64,000 bases of DNA from Paenibacillus sp. RC67 (GCF_030020805.1 NZ_CP125098.1:4611501-4675500), one strand, 5' to 3'. Shown: positions 15,659 to 25,327, counted from the stretch's first letter. The notes: generated by a model from the letters alone, not told the origin. Program-made: numbers and translations.

Positions 15659-16970
15659 CCTGTTTTGAGTTTCTAAGCATGATTCCTGCATCCTGCAGCA
15701 TCCATTCAATATAACAGCCATAGCCACTTGTAGGATCATTAACAAAGACATGTGTTACAGCGCCGATTACTTTACCATTCTGAATAATCGGACTGCCGCT
15801 CATTCCTTGAACAATACCTCCGGTCTTCTCCAACAAGCGAGGATCTGTTATTTTAATAACCATCCCTTTAGTAGCCGGAAAATCCTGCTTCGCCACATGA
15901 ACCACTTCTATATCGAACTTCTCCACTTTTTGACCGTTTACTACGGTGTAGATTTGAGCGGCGCCTTCTTTTACCTCTTCAGCAAAAGCGACAGGCAGCG
16001 CTTCTTTTGTTATTCCATGTTCGGGAAGCTCTTCCATTTTACCAAAAATGCCGAATGGAGTATTCTTCTCGATATTACCCAATATTTTGCTTTCTTTTGA
16101 AAATTGGGCTCTCTTCTCCCCAGGCTCACCATTCTGGCTTTTTGAAATAGAAGTTACATTGGAATGAACAATTTCTCCTGAACCTACAGTAATGGGTGTC
16201 TGTGTGTCCATATCAGTGATAACATGTCCTAGGGCTCCGTATACCCCCTGATCCGGTGCATAAAAGGTCAAAGTACCTACACCCGCGGCGGAATCCCTGA
16301 TATACAAACCTAATCGATAAGCCTTGTCTACAATATCGTAAGCAGGGTGAATTTGAATATCAATTAATTCATTATTGCGCTTCAACGTTAAAGTCAAAGG
16401 CTTTTTGTTATTACCTGCTTCCGCTGTTAGCTCTGCAACTCTCGATATCTCCTTCAACGGTTTCCCATTGATTTTGACAATAAGGTCTCCAAGCTGAACT
16501 TTAGCGTCTTCCCCGGGCGATATTTTTTTATCTTCCGCCACAGCAACCAAATGATGTCCGACAACAAGAACGCCTGCCGATTTTAACTTTACGCCAATGG
16601 TTTGCCCGCCAGGAATCACTTTAAGATCCGGAACTACACTTACCTTAACGGTTTTGAGAGGAATCTTTCCGAACAGCTTCAGCTTCATTTCTGCTTGGCC
16701 TGCTTTGTAGGATTCCAATGAAATGGGGTGATGGAGATCCACTTGAAATGAGTGCTTAGTCGAGCCATTGACCTTCAAAATTTCCGGATCATTCACTGTC
16801 ACCTGTGCGCTAACCGGCATTGCCAATTGAAGATGAGTCTGTTGACCAGTGAAGAGCCTGAGCTCCTCAGGGAATGACGCAAAACTCTGGAAGGGCGTGG
16901 ATAAACTACCCAGACAAACGAAGAAGACGAGCATTAATCCAATCATTCTTTTTCTGTGGTTGGAACTCAC
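15642..16970 (-). CDS. spoIVB: SpoIVB serine peptidase
   Basis: 442 residues. An N-terminal membrane segment (MIGLMLVFFVCLGSLS) is followed by a PDZ domain (about 110-200) and an S55 peptidase domain with the catalytic His in GALGHVI and Ser in GMSGSP. Made in the forespore and sent to the intermembrane space, SpoIVB cleaves SpoIVFA and so triggers pro-sigma-K processing. GTG 16970 is preferred as start: AGGGAG lies about 9 nt upstream and it yields MSSNHRKRMIGLML, like the B. subtilis N-terminus. The frame remains open to an ATG at 17012, without a good site. It lies between recN and spo0A, the classical arrangement. Confidence 0.93.
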   Translation of the reverse strand: MSSNHRKRMIGLMLVFFVCLGSLSTPFQSFASFPEELRLFTGQQTHLQLAMPVSAQVTVNDPEILKVNGSTKHSFQVDLHHPISLESYKAGQAEMKLKLFGKIPLKTVKVSVVPDLKVIPGGQTIGVKLKSAGVLVVGHHLVAVAEDKKISPGEDAKVQLGDLIVKINGKPLKEISRVAELTAEAGNNKKPLTLTLKRNNELIDIQIHPAYDIVDKAYRLGLYIRDSAAGVGTLTFYAPDQGVYGALGHVITDMDTQTPITVGSGEIVHSNVTSISKSQNGEPGEKRAQFSKESKILGNIEKNTPFGIFGKMEELPEHGITKEALPVAFAEEVKEGAAQIYTVVNGQKVEKFDIEVVHVAKQDFPATKGMVIKITDPRLLEKTGGIVQGMSGSPIIQNGKVIGAVTHVFVNDPTSGYGCYIEWMLQDAGIMLRNSKQELKAG

Positions 16971-17085
16971 GGTGTCACGCTCCCTTGCTTCCTTCGCTGC
17001 GGCTTTGTTCATTGCCGCTTGTGTACATTTAAGTTATCCTCACGCCTACCCTTTTATAAGTGAAAATGATGCCACGCTTGTTTCT

Positions 17086-18780
17086 TTATATCCTTGATTT
17101 CTTTTCATTAGCCAAATCCAGCATTTCTTGAGCATGCTCCAACGTCTTGCCCGTCACTTCGACTCCACCGAGCATCCGTGCCAATTCGTGAATTCGGCCT
17201 TCTACATTAAGATCATCTACATGAGTATAAGTCCGTTCATTATCTGAGTTCTTATGGATACGGTAATGAGCATCCGCCATACAAGCGACTTGAGGCAGAT
17301 GGGTAATGGAGAATACTTGACAGCCGCGTGACAGCTTGGACATTTTCTCCGCAATCGCTTGTGCCGCGCGTCCGCTAACTCCAGTATCCACTTCATCAAA
17401 CACAAGCACAGGAATACGATCAACTCGTGCAAATATCGATTTTAAAGCAAGCATTACCCGAGAAATCTCTCCTCCGGAAGCAATCTTACTCAAACTTCGC
17501 AGCGGCTCGCCCGGATTCGCTGAGATAAGAAACTCAACCTCGTCTGCTCCATCGATGGTTAGAGCATTGTCGCGATAAATGATTTGAACTTTGAATTGAG
17601 TTCTTTCCATATGTAAGTCCCGCAGCTCGGTAACAATTTCTTGTGCCAGCTTTTCGGAAATAATTTGACGCTTTTCTGAAAGCTGTTGTGCTAGTATTCT
17701 TGTTTTTTGCAATGCTGCTTCTTCTTCTTTCTGCAGCTCCTGCAGCTTCTCATCTTTGTTTTCAATCAGGTCTAATTCCGCAGTTACTTTATCGAGATAC
17801 TTCAATATTTCATCTACGTTTTCCCCGTATTTTCTTCTTAAAGAAGCGATGGTATCCAGTCGTTGCTCAATATACTCTAGACGTGAGGGGTTAAACTCGA
17901 TATCATCTCTATAATCGCGGATTTGATAAGCCGCATCCTCTAATTGATAATAAGCACTTTGCGCTTGTTCAACTAAAGGTTTCAGCTTTTCGGGATCCAG
18001 TCCTGTAATATCCTCCATCTTTTGAATCGCTTTATTGATCGCGTCGAGACCTTTGTTCCCAGAATATAAAAGATCATAAGCGTCTGCGGCATGCTGATAT
18101 AATTTTTCCGCATTTGCTAGTTTGCGTTTTTCTTCGAATAATAATTCATCTTCGCCGCGTTTTAATTGAGCAGATGTTATTTCTTCAACCTGAAAGCGAT
18201 ATAAATCAAGCATTTGTAAGGATTGCTTACTTGCTTCCTCAAGATCCCTCAAGCTTTTCCGAATGTTAGAGTAGGCATGAAATGCCTGCTGATATTGCTG
18301 CTTCACCGGACCAATTTCGGGTTCACCGAACATATCGAGCCAACGAATATGCTCCTCCACATGAAACAATGATTGATGCTCATGCTGTCCATGAATATTA
18401 ACAAGCCACTCTCCGACTTCCCTCAGACCCGATAGATTGACCAATTGCCCATTAATTCGGCTTGTACTTTTACCTTGTGAAGTAATTTCTCTACGTATGA
18501 TTAAATGGTTCTCCGAATCCGCTTCGATTCCTAGCTCTGATAGTGTATTCCACACAGGGTGGCCGTTTTCGATCTGGAACAAGGCTTCAATGGACGCTTT
18601 ATCACTCCCATATCGAACCAAATCGGCTGAGCTTCGCCCCCCCGCTATCAAAGTCAAAGCATCAATAATAATGGACTTACCGGCTCCAGTTTCCCCTGTC
18701 AGCACGTGAAACCCTTTGCGAAAATGCAAATGCACGGCCTCAATAACCGCTAAATTACGTATCGACATTTCAAGCAGCAT
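17086..18780 (-). CDS. recN: DNA repair protein RecN
   Basis: 564 residues, the normal length for this SMC-like ATPase. Walker A GETGAGKS lies near residue 30, a central coiled coil spans about 155-370, the ABC signature region is SGGEISRVMLAL, and Walker B is VLVFDEVDTGVSG. RecN acts early in double-strand-break repair. GGGAGAG precedes the ATG. It follows argR by 14 nt on the same strand, an order kept in B. subtilis. Confidence 0.95.
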   Translation of the reverse strand: MLLEMSIRNLAVIEAVHLHFRKGFHVLTGETGAGKSIIIDALTLIAGGRSSADLVRYGSDKASIEALFQIENGHPVWNTLSELGIEADSENHLIIRREITSQGKSTSRINGQLVNLSGLREVGEWLVNIHGQHEHQSLFHVEEHIRWLDMFGEPEIGPVKQQYQQAFHAYSNIRKSLRDLEEASKQSLQMLDLYRFQVEEITSAQLKRGEDELLFEEKRKLANAEKLYQHAADAYDLLYSGNKGLDAINKAIQKMEDITGLDPEKLKPLVEQAQSAYYQLEDAAYQIRDYRDDIEFNPSRLEYIEQRLDTIASLRRKYGENVDEILKYLDKVTAELDLIENKDEKLQELQKEEEAALQKTRILAQQLSEKRQIISEKLAQEIVTELRDLHMERTQFKVQIIYRDNALTIDGADEVEFLISANPGEPLRSLSKIASGGEISRVMLALKSIFARVDRIPVLVFDEVDTGVSGRAAQAIAEKMSKLSRGCQVFSITHLPQVACMADAHYRIHKNSDNERTYTHVDDLNVEGRIHELARMLGGVEVTGKTLEHAQEMLDLANEKKSRI

Positions 18781-18794
18781 CTTTATCTCTCCCG

Positions 18795-19244
18795 TTAACT
18801 CAACATGGATAAAATTTGATTAACTACCATTCCGCTCTGTTCTTTAGTGCGGCATATAATAAGAATGGTGTCATCCCCACAAATCGTGCCCATGATCTCG
18901 TTCCATTCCAGACTGTCAATCAGCGCTCCAATAGCGTTTGCCGTTCCCGGCAAGCTCTTCATTACCACTAAATTTTCCGTATAATCAATATGTACAAAAT
19001 GATCGTTTAACGCTCTTTTTAATCTATGCATAGGATTGTAGCGCTGGTCAGCAGGAACCGAATATTTGTAGCGACCGTCATCCAACGGCACCTTAATGAG
19101 ATGAAGCTCTTTAATATCTCTTGATATTGTAGCTTGTGTAACGGGAAATCCTGCCGTTTTAAGCTGTTCTACCAGCTCGTCCTGCGTCTCGATTTCATTG
19201 TTCGTGATGATTTCCCGAATTTTAATATGCCTTTGGCCTTTCAT
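18795..19244 (-). CDS. argR: Arginine repressor ArgR/AhrC
   Basis: 149 residues. The N-terminal winged helix (1-70) contains the recognition helix in VTQATISRDIKELHLIKV; the C-terminal domain (about 80-149) carries the arginine-binding and hexamerisation region with GDDTILIICRT. It represses arginine biosynthesis and activates catabolism in response to arginine. AGGAGG stands 6 nt before the ATG and is the end of a hairpin repeat element. It is adjacent to recN, as in B. subtilis (ahrC-recN). Confidence 0.95.
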   Translation of the reverse strand: MKGQRHIKIREIITNNEIETQDELVEQLKTAGFPVTQATISRDIKELHLIKVPLDDGRYKYSVPADQRYNPMHRLKRALNDHFVHIDYTENLVVMKSLPGTANAIGALIDSLEWNEIMGTICGDDTILIICRTKEQSGMVVNQILSMLS

Positions 19245-19250
19245 GATTTA

Positions 19251-19312
19251 CCTCCTAAAGGCTTTCGATAGAAAGCCATCTTCGTAAGCATTTGCTGAGT
19301 TTTTAAAGCATG
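19251..19312 (-). repeat. Hairpin-SD repeat element in front of argR
   Basis: On the minus strand: ATGCTTACGAAG (19280-19291), a 7-bp hairpin GGCTTTC-tatc-GAAAGCC (19260-19277), then TTTAGGAGG as the argR Shine-Dalgarno. A shortened second unit (CATGCTTTAAAAACTCAGC) lies directly upstream. Confidence 0.8.
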
Positions 19313-19326
19313 AGTCAGGTTTAGGT

Positions 19327-19809
19327 TTACCCTGTTTCTTCCTCATCAGAATCGTCAATATTCAAGTTAAATATAATTAACTTCACTTTGCTTTGTTGAA
19401 GCTCGAGGTAAAGAACTCCTGATGTCTGTGGATACAGCAGCTGATAAACGAGCAAATGATCACGCACGGAGCTTCCCGTCATTTCCATGGGCTTGCGGTC
19501 TTTGGCTATTTTTACCGCGTAATACAACCCTTTTCGCTCTGCAAAATAGTCAATAAACAATCGGCTTCGCAGCTGTTCATCGTCGTTGATAGTGATTTGC
19601 ATGGGGATACGCTGTTTGCCGCTTACAACGGTATAACCTGCGCTTTCCAGAAGACGCGTTGCTTCATCCTCCGGTACTTCCTGAGTTTCCGGAACTGGAT
19701 ACAGCCCTTGCTCTACTGTTTCCTTCATCCGTACCCGAACGTACCAAAAAAGCCAGGTTCCCAACACCAGTAAAATGAGAAAGATTATAAATCCATCCCC
19801 GCTCTGCAT
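19327..19809 (-). CDS. Membrane-anchored protein of unknown function
   Basis: 160 residues. One N-terminal transmembrane helix (about 7-24, FIIFLILLVLGTWLFWYV) is followed by a soluble domain of alternating beta strands and charged loops, ending acidic (DDSDEEETG). No family was recognised. The domain includes VVSGKQRIPMQITINDDEQL and LFIDYFAERKGLYYAVKI, and the pattern recalls restriction-endonuclease-like or NERD-type folds only vaguely, so no function is assigned. It sits between tlyA and argR on the same strand, cut off from tlyA by a terminator. Confidence 0.65.
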   Translation of the reverse strand: MQSGDGFIIFLILLVLGTWLFWYVRVRMKETVEQGLYPVPETQEVPEDEATRLLESAGYTVVSGKQRIPMQITINDDEQLRSRLFIDYFAERKGLYYAVKIAKDRKPMEMTGSSVRDHLLVYQLLYPQTSGVLYLELQQSKVKLIIFNLNIDDSDEEETG

Positions 19810-19871
19810 GGCATCACTTCACCTCAAGCCTTAGTATTCGAGAAAACAGGAGCAATATCCTCCAAAAACGG

Positions 19872-19898
19872 AAAAAAACTCATCAAACTGATGAGTTT
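19872..19898 (-). terminator. Terminator of tlyA
   Basis: A 9-bp perfect stem (AAACTCATC / GATGAGTTT, 5-nt loop) followed by T residues on the minus strand. The tlyA stop codon TGA lies within the hairpin. Confidence 0.85.
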
Positions 19899-20716
19899 TG
19901 AAGCTTTTGTGCATCGCTAACCACTTGCTTAATCTGATCTTCCATGGCTTCTGGAAAAATCGGAGATTCTTCGGTATTGCAGCGGAAGAAGGCAAGAAAT
20001 TCAACGTTCCCTTCACCGCCCCTAATAGGCGAAAAGGTCAGCCCCTTCAGTACAAAGCCGTTGTCTGCCGCGAAGCTCAGTATCGTTTGCAACACTTCCG
20101 TATGGACCGCCGGTTCGCGCACAACGCCTGTTTTTGGGACTTTCTCACGTCCAGCTTCAAATTGAGGCTTGATTAAGGCAACCACCTCACCATTCTCGAC
20201 TAGGAGCGTTTTGAGAGGCGGCAAAATCAGCTTCAACGAAATGAACGAAACATCTATCGAAGCGAACGAAGGGCTAGGGCCTTGCAAATCCGTCCGCTGC
20301 ATAAAACGAAAGTTGGTGCGCTCCATGACATTTACGCGTGAGTCACTGCGAAGGGACCAATCCAATTGGTTGTAGCCAACATCTATAGCATAAACATAAG
20401 ATGCCCCATTTTGAAGGGCGCAGTCCGTAAATCCCCCAGTCGAAGCCCCAATATCGAGCATGGTCACTCCATTAAGATCAATCTGGAATAGCTTTAACGC
20501 TTTTTCCAGCTTAAGACCTCCGCGGCTGACATAAGGATGAATGGCACCCTTCACTATAATTTTGGAGCTGCGGGCAATTTTCGTACCCGCTTTATCCAAC
20601 GGCTCATCATCAACCAATACAAGTCCAGCCATGATGGAAGCTTTCGCTTTTTCCCTTGATTCAAAAAATCCTTGCTCCACGAGGAGTATATCCAAACGTT
20701 CTTTATCTGCTGCCAT
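19883..20716 (-). CDS. tlyA: TlyA family rRNA 2'-O-methyltransferase (YqxC)
   Basis: 277 residues. An S4 RNA-binding domain at 1-65 (RLDILLVEQGFFESREKAKA) is followed by an FtsJ/RrmJ-like SAM methyltransferase domain with LDIGASTGGFTD near residues 87-98 and a catalytic Lys in ALIKPQFE. TlyA enzymes methylate 2'-hydroxyls of 16S and 23S rRNA and affect capreomycin sensitivity; in B. subtilis the homologue is YqxC. It follows dxs by 29 nt and is probably co-transcribed with it. A hemolysin role, implied by the old name, is not supported. Confidence 0.9.
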   Translation of the reverse strand: MAADKERLDILLVEQGFFESREKAKASIMAGLVLVDDEPLDKAGTKIARSSKIIVKGAIHPYVSRGGLKLEKALKLFQIDLNGVTMLDIGASTGGFTDCALQNGASYVYAIDVGYNQLDWSLRSDSRVNVMERTNFRFMQRTDLQGPSPSFASIDVSFISLKLILPPLKTLLVENGEVVALIKPQFEAGREKVPKTGVVREPAVHTEVLQTILSFAADNGFVLKGLTFSPIRGGEGNVEFLAFFRCNTEESPIFPEAMEDQIKQVVSDAQKLQNSSV

Positions 20717-20745
20717 CTATTGTTGCTCCTACTTTCTCGGGCATG

Positions 20746-22632
20746 CTAGGCCCGCTGCCGTTTACGCGGCATCAGCGCTTGCACATCGGATACAAGACGA
20801 TCTACTGTAAGTCCGACTTCTCTACGCTGTTCAGGGACAGAACCATGCTCTACAAAATAGTCGGGAATTCCGATAATTTTAACTTGCAATCCGTAAATGC
20901 TTTGGCTGGAATAAAATTCAAGCACCGCGCTTCCGAAACCGCCTGGTTGAGCTCCCTCTTCCAATGTAATAATCGGAACATGCTCTTTCGCCAACTGAAG
21001 CAGCATCGCTTCATCCAGCGGTTTAATAAATCTTGCGTTGACAACCCGAAGCTGCACGCCTTCTTTACTCAACTGCTCCGCTGCTTCCATTGCTATAGGA
21101 ATCATAGGTCCAACTGCAAGCACTACTGCGCTATCTCCTGGTCTTAACACTTCCCAGCTGCCGATAGGAATCGTGCGTAGCGGTTCATCCATAGAGACTC
21201 CGAGTCCGGCAATTCGCGGATAACGAACAGCGATAGGACCATCGTCATACTCAACCGAAGTTTTGAGCATATGCCGAAGCTCATTCTCATCCTTAGGCAT
21301 CATGAGAACGATATTAGGAATACTGCGCATATAAGCAATATCATAAACTCCTTGATGCGTCTCCCCATCAGGACCGACAAATCCGGCACGGTCGATTGCA
21401 AAAATAACGTTCAAGTTCGCACGGCAAATATCATGCACTATTTGATCGTACGCCCGCTGAAGGAAGGTCGAGTAAACCGCAAAAACAGGCTTGATTCCTT
21501 CACTAGCGAGTCCCGCGCATAACGTAGCTGCATGCTGCTCAGCGATGCCAACATCGATCATACGATTCGGGAAATGCTTTGAAAAGGTGGTCAAACCGGA
21601 ACCGCTAGGCATAGCCGGTGTCACTGCGACGATCCGTTCGTCCTGCTTGGCAAGTTCAATCAATGTGTTACCGAAAACGTCGGTATACATAGGAGGACCT
21701 ACTGATTTCAGCATTTGTCCGGATTCGATCTTGTAAGGACTAGCTCCATGCCATGCATAGGAATCTTTTTCAGCTGGAGTATAGCCCTTTCCTTTAAGAG
21801 TCAGCACATGGACCATAACCGGTCCTTCCACCTTCTCAGCCTGCTTCAGTGTTTCTAGTAGTACAGGAAGGTTATTTCCATCAACAGGTCCAAAATAAGT
21901 GAAGCCCAGCTCTTCGAACAAAACTCCACTAACGACCATATACTTCAGCGAATCCTTGACTTTCTCCAGCGTTTTCGCCAAAGTGCCTCCGATTGCCGGA
22001 ATTTTTTTGATCAAATACTCGACTTCTTCTTTTACTTTCACATAGTTGCGGTCCGAGCGTATTTTGCCCAAATAGTTATGAAGGGCTCCTACGTTAGGAG
22101 CGATAGACATTTCATTATCATTCAAAATAACCATCAGGTTCTTTTTCTCATGACCGATATGGTTCATAGCTTCAAAAGCCATACCACCAGTCAATGCACC
22201 ATCACCAATAATGGCGATAACCTTGTTATGCTCCCCTTTTAAATCCCGTGCCATGGCCATACCCATAGCTGCTGATAAGGAAGTACTGCTATGTCCGGCT
22301 TCCCAGACATCATGTTCGCTCTCGGAGCGTTTTACAAACCCGCACATTCCTTTGTATTTACGCAAAGTATCAAACTTGTCCATACGTCCGGTAAACATTT
22401 TGTGGACATAGGATTGATGTCCCACATCAAAAATAAATTTGTCATCGGGACTGTTAAACAAGTAATGCAGCGCAATTGTAAGCTCAACGACTCCAAGGTT
22501 AGACGAGAGGTGTCCACCAGTGACTGAAAGCTTTTGAATAAGAAACTGTCTAGTTTCTGCAGCCAATTGCTCCAGTTGCTCAATTGACAGCTTCTTTAAG
22601 TCTTCAGGCTGATTGATTTGTTCGAGCAGCAC
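20746..22632 (-). CDS. dxs: 1-deoxy-D-xylulose-5-phosphate synthase
   Basis: 628 residues from GTG 22632, which has GAGGG 7 nt upstream and gives MLLEQINQPEDLKKLS; the open frame back to 22746 crosses the promoter. The thiamine diphosphate motif GDGALTGGMAFEAMNHIG...ILNDN is near residues 150-180, and the active-site region has DRAGFVGPDGETHQG. It condenses pyruvate with glyceraldehyde 3-phosphate, the first step of the MEP isoprenoid pathway; ispA just upstream uses its products. A sigma-A-like promoter precedes it, so it can be expressed apart from ispA. Confidence 0.95.
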   Translation of the reverse strand: MLLEQINQPEDLKKLSIEQLEQLAAETRQFLIQKLSVTGGHLSSNLGVVELTIALHYLFNSPDDKFIFDVGHQSYVHKMFTGRMDKFDTLRKYKGMCGFVKRSESEHDVWEAGHSSTSLSAAMGMAMARDLKGEHNKVIAIIGDGALTGGMAFEAMNHIGHEKKNLMVILNDNEMSIAPNVGALHNYLGKIRSDRNYVKVKEEVEYLIKKIPAIGGTLAKTLEKVKDSLKYMVVSGVLFEELGFTYFGPVDGNNLPVLLETLKQAEKVEGPVMVHVLTLKGKGYTPAEKDSYAWHGASPYKIESGQMLKSVGPPMYTDVFGNTLIELAKQDERIVAVTPAMPSGSGLTTFSKHFPNRMIDVGIAEQHAATLCAGLASEGIKPVFAVYSTFLQRAYDQIVHDICRANLNVIFAIDRAGFVGPDGETHQGVYDIAYMRSIPNIVLMMPKDENELRHMLKTSVEYDDGPIAVRYPRIAGLGVSMDEPLRTIPIGSWEVLRPGDSAVVLAVGPMIPIAMEAAEQLSKEGVQLRVVNARFIKPLDEAMLLQLAKEHVPIITLEEGAQPGGFGSAVLEFYSSQSIYGLQVKIIGIPDYFVEHGSVPEQRREVGLTVDRLVSDVQALMPRKRQRA

Positions 22633-22734
22633 GCTTGTTCCCTCGCTTTCCTTGATTGAATTTTTTTCTATATATCGAACTGAGTAGTTAATTAGCCGTA
22701 CATAAACCGAGATCATGAAAAAATGGTTTAGACT

Positions 22735-22764
22735 ATTATAACACACCGGTCAAGAAGCCCTCAA
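22735..22764 (-). promoter_or_regulatory. Sigma-A-like promoter of dxs-tlyA
   Basis: On the minus strand TTGAGG (22759-22764), an 18-nt spacer and TATAAT (22735-22740), with the expected start about 95 nt before the dxs GTG. Confidence 0.6.
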
Positions 22765-22813
22765 ATGAAACATCGATGAGAACCCAATGATAACAGCGTA
22801 TCATCCTGATCGA

Positions 22814-23719
22814 TTAGTGGTCTCGCTGAAGTAAATAATCAGCAAGCTGAAGCAGCCTTTCCACATAGGGGAAGTCGGCATCAATGAGAGCCTGCTTGCC
22901 TTGATCGGTTAGTTGACTGACCTTTTCTTTGGATGCATCAATCCCAACAAAGTATGGATAGGTCACCTTTTGCTGCTTCTCATCGCTTTTAACAGGTTTA
23001 CCCAGCTTCTCTTCATCACCGATCAGATCAAGGATATCATCTTGAATCTGGAATGCCAGTCCGACATGTTGTCCGAACTTCTCCAGCGCTTGCAGCTGCT
23101 TTGGTGTTGCTCCGCCAAGGTGCCCGCCTGCTTTCAAGGCAAAGACGATTAAATCGCTAGTTTTGTGCAAGTGGATATACTCGAGCTGCTCCAAGCCTGT
23201 AATGCCCTGCTCACCGAGCATATCTGCCGCTTGTCCACCAACCATACCCGGTGCGCCTGCAAGTTTTGACAAATCTTCAACGATCTCCACGATTTTCTCA
23301 GCCGGGACATCATAAGCCCGATAGGCTTGTACGATCGAATAAAATGCATGGGTAAGCAAACCGTCTCCGGCCAAAATAGCCATAGCCTCGCCATACACTT
23401 TATGGTTCGTAAGCTTGCCCCTTCGGTAATCGTCATTATCCATTGCCGGTAAATCATCATGGATGAGCGAATACGTATGGATCATCTCAACAGCAAGCGC
23501 CACCGGAATTGCTTCCTCCGTGCTTCCTCTCAATGCTTCAACTGCAGCCAACACTAGAACGGGACGCAGTCGTTTTCCACCTGCCAACAGGGAATACATC
23601 ATGGATTCTCGCAAACTGTCAGGGATATTCCATATTTCGGGCAGAGATGCGGCCAATTCCGCTTCAATCAATGCTGTCTTTTGCTCTAAATAGTGTCGTA
23701 TGGAAGCGTCCGTGCTCAT
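22814..23719 (-). CDS. ispA: Farnesyl diphosphate synthase IspA
   Basis: 301 residues. Both aspartate-rich motifs of polyprenyl synthases are present: DDLPAMDND near residue 88 and DDILD near 231, with GGKRLRP at 47-53. It condenses IPP with DMAPP and then geranyl diphosphate to farnesyl diphosphate, the precursor of undecaprenyl phosphate and menaquinone. Its ATG overlaps the xseB stop by 4 nt, so translation is probably coupled. Order xseA-xseB-ispA-dxs-tlyA is as in B. subtilis. Confidence 0.94.
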   Translation of the reverse strand: MSTDASIRHYLEQKTALIEAELAASLPEIWNIPDSLRESMMYSLLAGGKRLRPVLVLAAVEALRGSTEEAIPVALAVEMIHTYSLIHDDLPAMDNDDYRRGKLTNHKVYGEAMAILAGDGLLTHAFYSIVQAYRAYDVPAEKIVEIVEDLSKLAGAPGMVGGQAADMLGEQGITGLEQLEYIHLHKTSDLIVFALKAGGHLGGATPKQLQALEKFGQHVGLAFQIQDDILDLIGDEEKLGKPVKSDEKQQKVTYPYFVGIDASKEKVSQLTDQGKQALIDADFPYVERLLQLADYLLQRDH

Positions 23720-23973
23720 TTAAGTTCACCTTCCTCATCAGATGAAGGATTGAATGGCTTTTTGACTAGTCCGCCTTCTTGATCCATCAAAATTTCGATT
23801 TTTCTTTCCACCTGCTCGAGCTTTTGCCCGCATAATTGGGACAGTTTCATCCCTTCCTGAAACAGCTCTATAGCTTGTTCCAAAGGAACATCTCCGCTTT
23901 CGAGCATTGCTACAATCTCTTCAAGCTTGTCCATTGCTTCTTCAAAGCTAGGTGTCGCTTCCGGTTTTGTCAT
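23716..23973 (-). CDS. xseB: Exodeoxyribonuclease VII small subunit
   Basis: 85 residues from ATG 23973 (MTKPEATPSFEEAMDKLEEI), with GGAGAAG upstream; the frame extends to 24000 without a site. It has the typical two-helix signature FEEAMDKLEEIVAMLESGDVPLEQAI. XseB binds XseA to form exonuclease VII, which degrades single-stranded DNA. It overlaps xseA at its start and ispA at its end. The C-terminal tail is long and acidic. Confidence 0.92.
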   Translation of the reverse strand: MTKPEATPSFEEAMDKLEEIVAMLESGDVPLEQAIELFQEGMKLSQLCGQKLEQVERKIEILMDQEGGLVKKPFNPSSDEEGELK

Positions 23974-25324
23974 TTTGCTTCTCCTCCATTGACCACACAT
24001 GACAATCCACTTGCCCGTCTACTAGTCGCAGCTTAAGTACATCCCCAAGTTGCACCTGCTGTATGGATTTTATTAGTTGCTTCTCGCTCTCATCATAGAC
24101 GAGACTGTAACCGCGCTGCATCACCTTCAATGGACTAAGCGCATCCAAGTGTCGCATCACGGATACGAGTTGCTGCTGTTTTTGTTTTTTAGCCTGATGC
24201 ATGGCTTGCAAAAGCTGTTTGCCAGCCCCATCAAGCCGTTTTCTGGCGTAAATGGTTTGCTCTCTTGGATTAAAAGTGGATAAATGCTTATCCAGCTTCA
24301 TATGCCGTTCCTGCAGCTTGGCGATTTTCCCACGCAATTGAAAAACCAGCTGCTCTTTAGTACGATCCAAACGTTCCATCGGTTGCAAGATTAGCTGACG
24401 TCTCGGATTCAGCAATACTGGAGAACGCTGTAAGCGCTGCAGCCTTTCGCGGCCGCGTTTCAATTGATTGGACAAGCCGCCATATAACTGCTGATTAAGG
24501 AAGCTCAGCTGCTGCTTAAGCTCCATGTGGTGTGGTACTGCTAATTCAGCCGCTGCTGTAGGAGTCGCTGCCCTAAGATCCGCTACGAAATCCGATATCG
24601 TAAAATCGGTTTCATGACCGACCGCAGAAATAATCGGAATCGATGACGCAAATATCGCTCGCGCAACCTTCTCCTCGTTAAATGCCCACAGCTCTTCTAG
24701 GGATCCGCCTCCACGACCGACGATCAAGACATCTACTTCATTCATGGCATTCATCGTTTCAATAGCTTTCACAATCGAAGGCGCTGCTTGATTGCCCTGT
24801 ACAAGGACAGGATATAACAGCACAGGCACATTCGGATAGCGCCGCTGCAGTGTAATCATAATATCACGTACCGCAGCCCCTGTCGGTGAAGTAATGACAC
24901 CTATCGCTTTAGGGTACTTAGGGATAGCCTTCTTTCTGGAGACAGCAAAGAGCCCTTCGTTCTCCAGCTTTTTTTTCAGCTGCTCAAAAGCCAAATATAA
25001 GCTTCCGATGCCGTCAGGCTGCATTTGTGTGACATAAAATTGATATTGCCCGTCTCTCTCATACACGGAAATATTTCCGCAAGCAAGCACTTTCGTGCCT
25101 TCCCGCGGAATAAACCCAAGTCGTTGATTATGGGATGCGAACATAATGCTCTTCAGTCGGCTGTCTGTATCCTTTAATGTGAAATACATATGCCCGCTGG
25201 AATGATGGGTAAAGTTCGAGATTTCTCCCCGAACCCACACATCCTGAATGACATTGTCGCTTTCTAGCTTCATTTTTATGTAACGATTTAATTCTTTGAT
25301 TGAAAATATCGATTTTTGGCTCAT
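23948..25324 (-). CDS. xseA: Exodeoxyribonuclease VII large subunit
   Basis: 458 residues. An OB-fold domain (about 1-110) with VWVRGEISNFTHHSSGHMYF is followed by the catalytic domain with VITSPTGAAVRDI, DVLIVGRGGGSLEELWAFN and SAVGHETDFTISDFVAD, then coiled coil. It is the nuclease subunit of exonuclease VII. It starts 3 nt after the folD stop and overlaps xseB, so folD-xseA-xseB-ispA form one unit. Confidence 0.95.
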   Translation of the reverse strand: MSQKSIFSIKELNRYIKMKLESDNVIQDVWVRGEISNFTHHSSGHMYFTLKDTDSRLKSIMFASHNQRLGFIPREGTKVLACGNISVYERDGQYQFYVTQMQPDGIGSLYLAFEQLKKKLENEGLFAVSRKKAIPKYPKAIGVITSPTGAAVRDIMITLQRRYPNVPVLLYPVLVQGNQAAPSIVKAIETMNAMNEVDVLIVGRGGGSLEELWAFNEEKVARAIFASSIPIISAVGHETDFTISDFVADLRAATPTAAAELAVPHHMELKQQLSFLNQQLYGGLSNQLKRGRERLQRLQRSPVLLNPRRQLILQPMERLDRTKEQLVFQLRGKIAKLQERHMKLDKHLSTFNPREQTIYARKRLDGAGKQLLQAMHQAKKQKQQQLVSVMRHLDALSPLKVMQRGYSLVYDESEKQLIKSIQQVQLGDVLKLRLVDGQVDCHVWSMEEKQNDKTGSDT

Positions 25325-25327
25325 CGC

